Shown here piece by piece: positions 1 through 7,212 of a stretch of DNA of 39,057 bases (its first letter is position 1; every line of letters starts with the position of its first letter). Source of the DNA: Lachnospiraceae bacterium (GTDB lineage: Bacteria > Bacillota > Clostridia > Lachnospirales > Lachnospiraceae); NCBI GenBank assembly GCA_022799355.1, contig JAAWOG010000031.1:1-39057 (forward strand), given 5' to 3'. The translations under genes and the position numbers were made by a program. The notes beneath the pieces were generated by a model. The model was not told where the DNA came from, did no database searches, and saw nothing but the letters and a program-made list of their open reading frames with translations.

Positions 1-1
1 T

Positions 2-328
2 GTGACAAGGGCAGGCATTCACGCGGACGGGCTGTTGAAAAACGAGGAGATTTATAATATTTTCGATACGGAAAAATTTTTGCACAGACCGGTTCTCTGT
101 GCGGTTTCCAATACTTCCGGGCTTGCGGGAATCGCTCACTGGATCAACACTTATTACAGGCTGAAAGAGGAAAGGCAGGTGGACAAGACGAGTGAGCTTG
201 TAAAAAATGTGAAGCTTTGGGTGGATGAGCAGTACGCGGAAGGGCGTGTGACTGTCCTGACTGATCATGAGTTGGTGGATGTGATCGACAAAGAGTGTGC
301 AAAGCTTGGCATCGAGAAAATGAGATGA
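2..328 (+). CDS. 2-isopropylmalate/Re-citrate synthase-like enzyme, C-terminal part
   Basis: This is the 3' end of a gene that begins before the window; the frame is open from the first base. The visible residues begin T-R-A-G-I-H-A-D-G, the metal/active-site segment of the DRE-TIM family (isopropylmalate, homocitrate, citramalate and Re-citrate synthases, which condense an acyl-CoA with a 2-oxo acid). Only about 100 residues follow, so there is no room for the LeuA C-terminal regulatory domain. That fits the short homocitrate/Re-citrate synthase type better than classical LeuA. A type II isocitrate dehydrogenase lies about 1 kb downstream on the same strand, so a role in making citrate for 2-oxoglutarate and glutamate is my inference. 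The family call is firm; the exact substrate is not. Confidence 0.75.
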   Translation: MTRAGIHADGLLKNEEIYNIFDTEKFLHRPVLCAVSNTSGLAGIAHWINTYYRLKEERQVDKTSELVKNVKLWVDEQYAEGRVTVLTDHELVDVIDKECAKLGIEKMR

Positions 329-466
329 GTGGTATAAGCAAAAAGCGGAGCGTTTGTGAGCTGACCGGATGAAATAAGTGATACGGGCAAAAGCATAGAG
401 TTTGCAAGCAGGTCAGGTGAAATAAGTGATACGGGTAAAGAGCGGAACATTTGCGAGCCGATAGAA
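325..466 (+). repeat. Intergenic repeat cluster 1, three degenerate 48-bp units
   Basis: Three diverged copies with a 48-bp period begin at about 325, 373 and 421, starting at the stop codon of the upstream gene. The core reads roughly GATACGGGCAAAAAGCG, then GAGCGTTTGTGAGC. CAAA and TTTG (GCAAA/TTTGC in the second copy) can pair around a GC-GGA-GC mini-hairpin in the first copy. The same core recurs three times at 6945-7160, so this is a dispersed family and not a local accident. Confidence 0.75.
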
Positions 467-514
467 CAAAGTGAGGAATACATGGAATTATAAAGAAGTG
501 TGGTAGAGGTCAAA

Positions 515-1192
515 ATGAGCAAGTATGATGTGAAAAATGAAGTGACAGATAAATATTCCCTCAGGGGAAGGGTATTTCATAAGCTGCGGGATGATATCCT
601 GAGCGGGAAGTATAAGGAGCACGAGGAGTTAAAGGAAGTTGCCATCGGGGAAGAGCTGGGGGTGTCGAGGACACCCGTCAGAGAGGCGTTCCGGCAGCTT
701 GAGCTGGAAGGGCTGATCCAGATCATCCCGAACAAAGGGGCTTTTGTGACCGGCATCACGGTTAAAGACGTCAAAGACATCTATATGATACGTTCCAAAC
801 TCGAAGGGCTTTGCGCGAGGTGGGCGACGGAGCATATCACAAAAGAACAGATGGAGGAGATGGAGGAAAACGTCTATCTGACGGAGTTTCATACAAAAAA
901 GGGACATATGGATCAGATTGCCGAGCTGGATAACCGATTTCATGATATACTGTATGAAGCCTGTGATTCCAAGATGCTGGAACATCTTTTGAAGGATTAC
1001 CACAATTATGTGCTGAGGGTGAGAAAGAAGAGCCTTGCCACCGACAGGGCAAGCGTCTCCAACAATGAGCACAGGCTGATTATGGAGGCAATCCGGGATA
1101 AAGATGCGGACAGGGCGGAGGAACTTGCCAACGCGCATATGGTAAAGGCCTTTGAAAACATGGTGGAGAGCGGGATTTATCAGGATTATTGA
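515..1192 (+). CDS. GntR-family transcriptional regulator (FadR subfamily, FCD domain)
   Basis: The 225-residue protein has an N-terminal winged helix (Y-S-L-R-G-R-V-F-H-K-L-R-D-D-I-L, then GVSRTPVREAFRQLE and the wing IIPNKGAFV). An all-helical FCD ligand domain follows. The FCD metal/ligand residues appear present: D and H in DNRFHDI, H in NEHRL and H in NAHM. I chose ATG 515 because AGAGGT lies about five bases upstream; an in-frame GTG at 500 has a poor site. FCD regulators usually sense small organic acids. The gene lies between a citrate-synthase-like gene and icd, so control of that carbon/glutamate module is a reasonable inference, but the ligand is unknown. Confidence 0.9.
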   Translation: MSKYDVKNEVTDKYSLRGRVFHKLRDDILSGKYKEHEELKEVAIGEELGVSRTPVREAFRQLELEGLIQIIPNKGAFVTGITVKDVKDIYMIRSKLEGLCARWATEHITKEQMEEMEENVYLTEFHTKKGHMDQIAELDNRFHDILYEACDSKMLEHLLKDYHNYVLRVRKKSLATDRASVSNNEHRLIMEAIRDKDADRAEELANAHMVKAFENMVESGIYQDY

Positions 1193-1262
1193 AGGTGCTG
1201 CCGCAATGGAAAACAATATGTGAAAAGTGAAATGATGCAGAAGATAATGGGATAGAGAATAT

Positions 1263-1281
1263 GCTTATTTCAAAAATAAGC
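1263..1281. promoter_or_regulatory. Perfect 8-bp inverted repeat upstream of icd
   Basis: GCTTATTT and AAATAAGC are separated by three bases, and AAATAAGC is repeated again at about 1291-1298. No T-run follows, so it is not a good terminator. It lies in the 150-bp gap between the GntR gene and icd, where an operator for that regulator would be expected. The assignment is inference only. Confidence 0.4.
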
Positions 1282-1342
1282 AGGTGTAATAAATAAGCGT
1301 ACAATAAGTAAATAAACTATATCAAATGTAAGGAGGAAAAGT

Positions 1343-2548
1343 ATGGAAAAAATCAGGATGACTACCCCGCTTGTTGAAATGGATGGGGATGAGATGACAA
1401 GGATTCTCTGGCAGTTGATCAAGGAGGAACTGTTACTGCCGTTTATTGATTTGAAGACGGAGTATTATGATCTGGGGCTGGAGCATCGAAATGAGACGGA
1501 TGATCAGGTGACGGTGGATTCCGCCATGGCAACGAAGAAGTACGGCGTTGCGGTAAAGTGTGCGACGATCACACCGAATGCGGCGCGGGTGGAAGAATAT
1601 CATTTGAAGGAAATGTGGAAGAGCCCTAATGGTACGATCAGGGCGCTGCTCGACGGTACGGTTTTCAGGACGCCCATTGTGGTGAAAGGGATTGAGCCCT
1701 GTGTGAAAAACTGGGAAAAGCCGATTACGCTGGCAAGACATGCCTACGGTGATGTTTATAAGAATGTGGAAATTAAGGCGCCGGGGGCCGGCAAGGCTGA
1801 GCTGGTATTTACCGGGGAGGACGGCACCGAGATCAGAGAAACGATCCATGAGTTTCAGGGTGCGGGCATTCTGCAGGGAATGCATAATACCAATGCCTCC
1901 ATCGAGAGTTTTGCGAAGGCGTGCCTTGGCTATGCGCTTGATATGAAACAGGATATCTGGTTTGCAACAAAAGATACGATCTCCAAAAAGTATGACCATA
2001 CGTTTAAAGATATTTTCCAGGAGATTTATGAGAAGGAATATCAGGAGGCTTTTGAGAAGGCGGGCATTGAGTATTTCTATACCCTGATCGATGACGCGGT
2101 GGCAAGGGTGATGAAGTCGAAAGGAGGCTTTATCTGGGCCTGCAAGAATTATGACGGAGATGTCATGAGCGATATGGTATCTTCCGCCTTTGGCTCGCTG
2201 GCTATGATGACTTCCGTGCTGGTATCGCCGGACGGCGTCTATGAGTATGAGGCGGCGCACGGGACGGTGCAGAGGCATTATTACAAACATCTGGCGGGAG
2301 AGGAGACCTCCACAAACTCCGTGGCAACGATTTTTGCATGGACAGGCGCTCTCAGAAAGAGAGGCGAACTGGATGGAAATAAGGAACTGGCGGCTTTTGC
2401 GGACAGGCTGGAGAAGGCAACTGTGGAGACCATAGAGTCAGGAAAGATGACAAAAGATCTGGCGCTGATTACGAGCCTGAAAGATGTTACCGTGTTAAAT
2501 TCTCAGGAGTTCATCAGAGCGATCCGGGAGAGACTGGAGAAGGCATGA
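1343..2548 (+). CDS. icd: NADP-dependent isocitrate dehydrogenase (type II)
   Basis: The 401-residue enzyme oxidatively decarboxylates isocitrate to 2-oxoglutarate. It starts [20 protein letters not shown] and carries [15 protein letters not shown] and SPNGTIR (substrate-binding serine loop). [16 protein letters not shown] (metal-binding aspartates) and [15 protein letters not shown] follow. These are hallmarks of the eukaryote-like homodimeric type II subfamily and not of the E. coli Icd type. The length matches the family. A very strong AAGGAGGAAAAG site precedes ATG. With the upstream synthase-like gene it would feed glutamate synthesis; aconitase is not in view. Confidence 0.96.
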   Translation: MEKIRMTTPLVEMDGDEMTRILWQLIKEELLLPFIDLKTEYYDLGLEHRNETDDQVTVDSAMATKKYGVAVKCATITPNAARVEEYHLKEMWKSPNGTIRALLDGTVFRTPIVVKGIEPCVKNWEKPITLARHAYGDVYKNVEIKAPGAGKAELVFTGEDGTEIRETIHEFQGAGILQGMHNTNASIESFAKACLGYALDMKQDIWFATKDTISKKYDHTFKDIFQEIYEKEYQEAFEKAGIEYFYTLIDDAVARVMKSKGGFIWACKNYDGDVMSDMVSSAFGSLAMMTSVLVSPDGVYEYEAAHGTVQRHYYKHLAGEETSTNSVATIFAWTGALRKRGELDGNKELAAFADRLEKATVETIESGKMTKDLALITSLKDVTVLNSQEFIRAIRERLEKA

Positions 2549-2568
2549 CGAAATAGCATTGTATTGTA

Positions 2569-2607
2569 CCGCTTCCCCTGTGATTCAGAAAGGCGGCGGG
2601 GAAGCGG
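2569..2607. terminator. Stem-loop between convergent icd and ABC-F genes
   Basis: CCGCTTCCCC (2569-2578) pairs perfectly with GGGGAAGCGG (2598-2607) across a 19-base loop. It sits exactly between the two convergent genes and could end transcription from both sides. There is no T-run on either side, so intrinsic termination is not certain. Confidence 0.5.
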
Positions 2608-2623
2608 GCAGGACAACATGAAG

Positions 2624-4549
2624 CTATGCCATCTCCGAGAGCCGTTCCCATTCTTCATATAAGGCATCCAGTTCTTCCCTTATTTTTTCCTGTTCTGCAG
2701 ACAATTCTCCGAGCCTTGCGGAATTGCGGCAGACCTCGTCAGAGGACATCAGGGTATCGATGTCCGCGATTTTTTGTTCCAGTTCCGCAATTCGGGTTTC
2801 CGCTTTTTTCAGATCATTTTCCAGTTTCCGCTGTTTCGCCTGTGCCGCTTTTTTTGCCTGCCAGTCGGCTTTGGCGGAAGATATGACGGAAGTGTCGGTG
2901 CCGCCGGAAGCACCGGAGGTTTTTCCCGTGTTTGCCGCCGTATTTTCCGTCTTTTTTTCCAGATAATAATCATAGTTTCCAAGATAACCCGTCAATGCCT
3001 GTCCGCTCAACTCCAGAATGCGGTGGGCGGTGCGGTTGATAAAATAACGGTCATGGGAAACATAGAGCACGGTTCCCTCATAATCGTTTATGGCATCTTC
3101 GAGTATTTCCTTGGACATGATATCAAGATGGTTGGTCGGCTCATCGAGGATCAGGAAGTTTGCCTCGGAGAGCATAAGCTTTGCCAGAGAGATACGTCCT
3201 CTCTCCCCGCCGCTGCAGTCCCTGATCAGTTTAAACACATCATCTCCGGTGAAGAGGAATGCCGCCAGAATATTCCGGATCTCCGTTGTGGTGAGAGTCG
3301 GGTATTCGTCGGAAATCTCATCGTAGATGGACTTTTCCGCGTGGAGCACATGATGTTCCTGGTCATAATAGCCGATATGCACGTTGGCGCCGAGACGGAT
3401 CGTGCCTTCATCCGCAGGGAGCAGTTCATTGATCAGCTTTAACAAAGTGGTCTTTCCGGTACCGTTGTCCCCGATGATTGCCACATGTTCCCCTCTTTTC
3501 AGGGAAAAAGAGATTTTTTCAAACAAAACTTCCCGGTCAAAAGCCTTGCTGAGCTCCGTGATATCCAGTACGTCCTTTCCGCTTGTAATGCTGGGGATCA
3601 GGGCGATGTGCATATCGCTGCGGACTTCCGCGGGCTTCTCCAGCACCTCTATCTTTTCCAGCATTTTTTCCCGGCTCTCCGCCCGGCGGATGGATTTTTC
3701 CCGGTTGAAGGATTTTAATTTGTCAATCACTTCCTGCTGGTGTTTTATTTCCCGCTGCTGATTTAAATAGGCATACATCCGGCTGATGCGGTACTGTTCC
3801 TTTTTCTTTGCGTACTCACTGTAGTTGCCGGCAAATGTCATAACGATGCCGGCGTCGATCTCGATGATCCTCACGGCGATGCGGTCCAGAAAATACCGGT
3901 CATGGGAGACGATCAGGACAGCGCCCCTGTAAGCTGCCAGATAACCTTCCAGCCAGCGGATCGCGTTCATATCCAGATGGTTTGTGGGCTCATCCAGCAG
4001 AATAATATCAGGGGAGAGCAAAAGGAGCTTGCCCAGAGCCACCCTCGTTTTCTGGCCGCCGGAAAGGGTACGGACAGGTTTGTCATATTCCGATTCGTCA
4101 AAGCCCAGTCCCTTTAATACGCCGGTCAGTTCGCTTTTGTAGGCGTAGCCGTTTTCCATCTCAAAACGGGTGGTAAGACGGGCGTACTGATCCATCAGCG
4201 TTTTCAGCGCCTCCCCGTCTTTGTGCTTCATATCCTGTTCCATCCGCCGGATATCCTGTTCCATCACAAGCAGATAGTTTTTGACGCTCATCAGTTCGTC
4301 AAAGATCGTGTTTTCGCTGTCCAGAATGGGATTCTGCTCCAGATAGCCGATGGTTTTGCCTTTGGAGATGCTGACCACACCCTCATCAGGGGATAAGCGC
4401 CCCGTGATAATGTTGAGCAGAGTGGTCTTTCCTGCGCCGTTGATGCCGATAATTGCCGCTTTTTCGTGATCCTCTATATGGAAATTAGCCTGTTTTAAGA
4501 TGGTTTTTCCATCAAAGGCTTTTGTGATATTCTGACAGGATAAAATCAT
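2624..4549 (-). CDS. ABC-F family ATPase (YdiF/Uup type, ribosome-associated)
   Basis: The 641-residue soluble protein has two ABC domains and no membrane segments. Domain 1 has Walker A GINGAGKTT, signature LSGGQKTRVALG and Walker B DIILLDEPTNHLD. A basic linker (IKHQQEVIDKLKSFNREKS and on) corresponds to the tRNA-interacting P-site motif region. Domain 2 has GDNGTGKTT, CSGGERGRISLA and FLILDEPTNHLD. The C-terminal ~90 residues form a Lys/Glu-rich coiled coil after a Gly/Ser/Thr-rich linker. The length and coiled coil resemble B. subtilis YdiF more than the short antibiotic-protection ABC-Fs, so a translation-factor role is likelier than resistance. AAAGAGGT precedes the ATG. The gene stands alone on the minus strand. 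Confidence 0.93.
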   Translation of the reverse strand: MILSCQNITKAFDGKTILKQANFHIEDHEKAAIIGINGAGKTTLLNIITGRLSPDEGVVSISKGKTIGYLEQNPILDSENTIFDELMSVKNYLLVMEQDIRRMEQDMKHKDGEALKTLMDQYARLTTRFEMENGYAYKSELTGVLKGLGFDESEYDKPVRTLSGGQKTRVALGKLLLLSPDIILLDEPTNHLDMNAIRWLEGYLAAYRGAVLIVSHDRYFLDRIAVRIIEIDAGIVMTFAGNYSEYAKKKEQYRISRMYAYLNQQREIKHQQEVIDKLKSFNREKSIRRAESREKMLEKIEVLEKPAEVRSDMHIALIPSITSGKDVLDITELSKAFDREVLFEKISFSLKRGEHVAIIGDNGTGKTTLLKLINELLPADEGTIRLGANVHIGYYDQEHHVLHAEKSIYDEISDEYPTLTTTEIRNILAAFLFTGDDVFKLIRDCSGGERGRISLAKLMLSEANFLILDEPTNHLDIMSKEILEDAINDYEGTVLYVSHDRYFINRTAHRILELSGQALTGYLGNYDYYLEKKTENTAANTGKTSGASGGTDTSVISSAKADWQAKKAAQAKQRKLENDLKKAETRIAELEQKIADIDTLMSSDEVCRNSARLGELSAEQEKIREELDALYEEWERLSEMA

Positions 4550-4611
4550 TTGCGTGTACCTCTTTGTCCTATTGTTTGTTTTTTCAGGCAGTCCTGTTTC
4601 GGACTGTAATC

Positions 4612-4640
4612 AGTTTACTAAGGAAAGCGGGATATGTCAA
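4612..4640 (-). promoter_or_regulatory. Sigma-A promoter of the ABC-F gene
   Basis: On the minus strand a perfect TTGACA (complement of 4635-4640) is followed after 17 bases by TAAACT (complement of 4612-4617). Transcription would start near 4605, leaving a leader of about 55 bases. That start falls at the base of a small hairpin (CAGTCC/GGACTG, 4589-4606). Confidence 0.7.
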
Positions 4641-4746
4641 CAAAATGTAATGGCCGGCAGCGAACGGGTTTTGTTTATATGACGCGTCACGAATCATAGA
4701 AAATATGAGAAGAACATTTGCCGATACGCTTTAGGAGTGGTATACT

Positions 4747-5550
4747 ATGGTGTGGAAGGAAGGTGATGGGATGGATGTCGGTCAGATCATTATGATTGTC
4801 GGTTTTACCGGCGCTACCTGCCTCCTGATCCAGATCGTAAATCTGATTTTCAGGCGGCTGGAGAGAAAAAACAATGCGGCGCATCTTCGGTTTTCCCGGA
4901 GCATTATTAAAGTTATCATTATTGTGCTTACGATCTATGCCCTTGCGCAGCAGTTTGAAGTGACAAAGGATATGAGTACGGCTCTGTTGCAGAGCGGTTC
5001 GCTGATGATTGCGGTGGCTACGTTTGCGGCGCAGCAGGCGCTTGCCAATGTGATCAGCGGTTTTATTCTGGCATTTTCCAAGCCTTATAATGTCAATGAT
5101 AAGATCAGAGTCCTGCAGGGAAATAGTGTGATCGCGGAGGGTATCGTGACGGATATCACACTGCGCCATACGATCATTAACCAGTACAATGATGAAAGCT
5201 GCATTGTGCCGAATTCCGTGATGGATTCCGCGGTGATCACGAATACGAATTATACCGAGAACATCGGAAACTTTATGGAGATCACGGTGGGGTATGATTC
5301 GGATATTCATAAGGCGATGGAACTGATGAAGAAAATCTGCTCCGAAAATGAACTGACGCTCAATACAATGGAAAACAAGGTTTTCGTAAAGGGATATTCG
5401 GCTGACGGCGTTATTTTAAAAACGACGGTCTGGACCAGAAATCTGAACGACAGTTTTCAGGCGTGCAGTGAGATTCGGCTGGCACTTGTGCAGCAGTACT
5501 TAAAGAACGATATTGAGATACCTTATCAGACGGTTACGGTGAAATCTTAA
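4747..5550 (+). CDS. Small-conductance mechanosensitive channel, MscS family
   Basis: This is a 267-residue membrane protein that would open under membrane tension to release solutes in osmotic downshock. Hydrophobic segments lie near residues 12-33 and 52-67. A Gly/Ala-rich pore helix follows (GSLMIAVATFAAQQALANVISGF), matching the MscS TM3 pattern. A beta domain (KIRVLQGN, IVPNSV) and an alpha/beta C-terminus complete the fold. It is of the short, about 3-TM type. AGGAG lies nine bases before ATG 4747; an internal ATG at 4771 also has a reasonable site and would lose eight residues. It runs toward rex with a short gap. Confidence 0.9.
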   Translation: MVWKEGDGMDVGQIIMIVGFTGATCLLIQIVNLIFRRLERKNNAAHLRFSRSIIKVIIIVLTIYALAQQFEVTKDMSTALLQSGSLMIAVATFAAQQALANVISGFILAFSKPYNVNDKIRVLQGNSVIAEGIVTDITLRHTIINQYNDESCIVPNSVMDSAVITNTNYTENIGNFMEITVGYDSDIHKAMELMKKICSENELTLNTMENKVFVKGYSADGVILKTTVWTRNLNDSFQACSEIRLALVQQYLKNDIEIPYQTVTVKS

Positions 5551-5591
5551 GTGAATCATAAAGCGGGAGAATGGAAAGAGGTTTTATCAGT

Positions 5592-6242
5592 ATGGAAGAG
5601 GGAAAAGAGTTAGCAAAAGAGATATCTCAGGCGGTGGTCGGCAGGCTTCCGAGATATTTTCGGTATCTTGGGGAATTAAAGGATGAGGGAGTCACCAGAA
5701 TATCCTCCAGGGAACTCAGCAGTATCATGCATGTGACGGCTTCTCAGATCAGACAGGATTTGAACCAGTTCGGCGGATTCGGTCAGCAGGGATATGGTTA
5801 TAATGTGGAATATCTGTATCATGAGATCGGGAAAATACTGGGGCTCGACAAAACCCATCACCTGATTATAATCGGAGCGGGAAATCTGGGGCAGGCGCTG
5901 GCAAACTACATGAATTTCCAGCGGCGTGGTTTTTTATTCAAGGGAATTTTCGATAATAATCCGGCCCTTTACGGAAAAAAGATTATGAATATGGAAGTAC
6001 AGCCGATGGAACATATGGAACGGTTTGTGAAAGAAAATGATATTGATATCGCGGTGCTGACGATCCCCAAGACCTGTGCCGTGGAAGTGGCGGGAAGACT
6101 CGCCGGCTGCGGCATCCGCGCGATCTGGAATTTTGCCCACTGCGATCTGAATGTACCGTCCCATATCCAGGTGGAGAACGTACACCTTTCCGAGAGTTTG
6201 ATGAAATTATCATTTCTGTTAAAAAACGAAGGGGTAACATAA
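5592..6242 (+). CDS. rex: Redox-sensing transcriptional repressor Rex
   Basis: The 216-residue regulator senses the NADH/NAD+ ratio. The N-terminal winged helix (residues about 8-75) contains LPRYFRYLGEL and SSRELSSIMHVTASQIRQDLNQFG. A Rossmann domain follows with GAGNLGQALANY and IFDNNP, and the C-terminal swap helix is HLSESLMKLSFLL. I chose ATG 5592 because AGAGGT lies nine bases upstream. The in-frame ATG at 5571 has GGGAGA almost touching it. Rex normally represses fermentative and NADH-reoxidising genes; no convincing Rex operator was found nearby. Confidence 0.95.
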   Translation: MEEGKELAKEISQAVVGRLPRYFRYLGELKDEGVTRISSRELSSIMHVTASQIRQDLNQFGGFGQQGYGYNVEYLYHEIGKILGLDKTHHLIIIGAGNLGQALANYMNFQRRGFLFKGIFDNNPALYGKKIMNMEVQPMEHMERFVKENDIDIAVLTIPKTCAVEVAGRLAGCGIRAIWNFAHCDLNVPSHIQVENVHLSESLMKLSFLLKNEGVT

Positions 6243-6305
6243 ACTTAGGGTGCCTTTTGTCCCAAACTTTTGTTTATTAAAATGTAATAGAAAAGAGGTA
6301 ACATC

Positions 6306-6950
6306 ATGTCCAGAACAGAAGAAATCTATAAACCCGCCTTATCAAAAATGAATCTGCCGCTTTTGACGCTGGATCATAACTGGCATAAGTTGTTTACGCA
6401 GACAAATGAGACGCCGGAAATCAAAAAGCTGGAGAAAAAGTTAAATGATCTTTTGAAGGAGCAGGGAAAGTTCAATACGGACCAGAAAAAGCTGAAAGCG
6501 TTAAAGAGAAAGCTGATGGATGAGATCATAAAGCTGGCGGACTGTTACGACGGGAAGCGGGATGAAGCGATCCAGAGGGAGATGGACCGCCACAGGCGGC
6601 TTGTGGAAGAGTGCAACGGAAGGTTGGAAGATCTGCAGGACGATGCAGGAGATCTTCTGGATGAGATTGATGAGACGAATTACCAGCTGATGCTCAGAAC
6701 CATGGAACTTTGTTATAAGCGCCTGGAGGAGAATCGGAGGGAGATCGAGTATTACGATGACTGGATTAAGAAAACCCGGGAAGAACTGCGGCAGAACATG
6801 GTGCGCAAGGAGGAGCGGGAGACCAGCACCTATGAACTGTACACCTATATGCACAATATTTTCGGCAGGGATGTGATCGACATTTTCGATATGCACTACC
6901 ACCCGGAAGAATACCGCCCCAAACGCAAAGAAGAAGGGTATATAGAATAG
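6306..6950 (+). CDS. Conserved coiled-coil protein of unknown function
   Basis: The 214-residue protein was not assigned to a named family. It is highly charged and mostly helical. Heptad-rich stretches run from about residue 38 to 78 (KKLEKKLNDLLKEQGK onward) and from about 85 to 175, with little hydrophobic character and no signal peptide, so it is probably cytosolic. The N-terminus (PLLTLDHNWHKLF) and C-terminus (YTYMHNIFGRDVIDIFDMHYHPEEYRP) are non-coiled and look conserved. AAAGAGG precedes ATG at good spacing. It follows rex by 63 bases. Its stop codon is the start of the 72-bp repeat cluster. Confidence 0.8.
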   Translation: MSRTEEIYKPALSKMNLPLLTLDHNWHKLFTQTNETPEIKKLEKKLNDLLKEQGKFNTDQKKLKALKRKLMDEIIKLADCYDGKRDEAIQREMDRHRRLVEECNGRLEDLQDDAGDLLDEIDETNYQLMLRTMELCYKRLEENRREIEYYDDWIKKTREELRQNMVRKEERETSTYELYTYMHNIFGRDVIDIFDMHYHPEEYRPKRKEEGYIE

Positions 6951-7160
6951 ACCGAGCTGAAAGCGAGGGATACGAACAAAAAGCGAAGCGTTTGTGAGTT
7001 GGGATCTGCGGAACTGGAATAGACCGAGCTGAAAGCGAGGGATACGAACAAAAAGCGAAGCGTTTGTGAGTTGGGATCTGCGGAACCGGAATAGACCGAG
7101 CTGAAAGCGAGGGATACGAACAAAAAGCGAAGCGTTTGTGAGTTGGGATCTGCGGAACCG
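6945..7160 (+). repeat. Intergenic repeat cluster 2, three near-perfect 72-bp tandem units
   Basis: Units begin at 6945, 7017 and 7089, each with GAATAGACCGAGCTG, and differ by about one base. A broken partial copy trails to 7208 (TCTGCGGAACTGGAATA at about 7192-7208). Each unit holds the core shared with 325-466 and a hairpin ACAAAAAGCGAAGCGTTTGT in which CAAA/TTTG flank GC-GAA-GC. Unit 1 includes the stop codon of the upstream gene. The period is divisible by three, which creates a spurious 24-residue periodic frame on the minus strand. Confidence 0.9.
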
Positions 7161-7212
7161 GAATAAAAAACAGCAGATGCCCGTGAGGGTGTCTGCGGAA
7201 CTGGAATATAAT

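Noticed and set aside
325-466. Possible CRISPR array at either repeat cluster
   Set aside because: Units are contiguous tandem repeats without unique spacers, and no cas genes are present.
1433-2290. 285-codon minus-strand frame inside icd
   Set aside because: Shadow of icd with improbable His/Arg-rich composition; the plus-strand product is a complete known enzyme.
6243-6305. Rex operator in the gap after rex (TTGTTTATTAAAATGTAA)
   Set aside because: It matches the TTGTTAA-N4-TTAACAA pattern poorly on the right half; AT-rich chance is likely.
6896-7123. Minus-strand frame with a 24-residue repeated motif
   Set aside because: It arises because the 72-bp DNA repeat is divisible by three. 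It has no ribosome site and covers the 3' end of the coiled-coil gene.
7138-7212. Longer N-terminus of the MBOAT protein from GTG 7138
   Set aside because: The start lies inside a repeat unit, and the 25 extra residues are hydrophilic and unlike the family's immediate membrane start.
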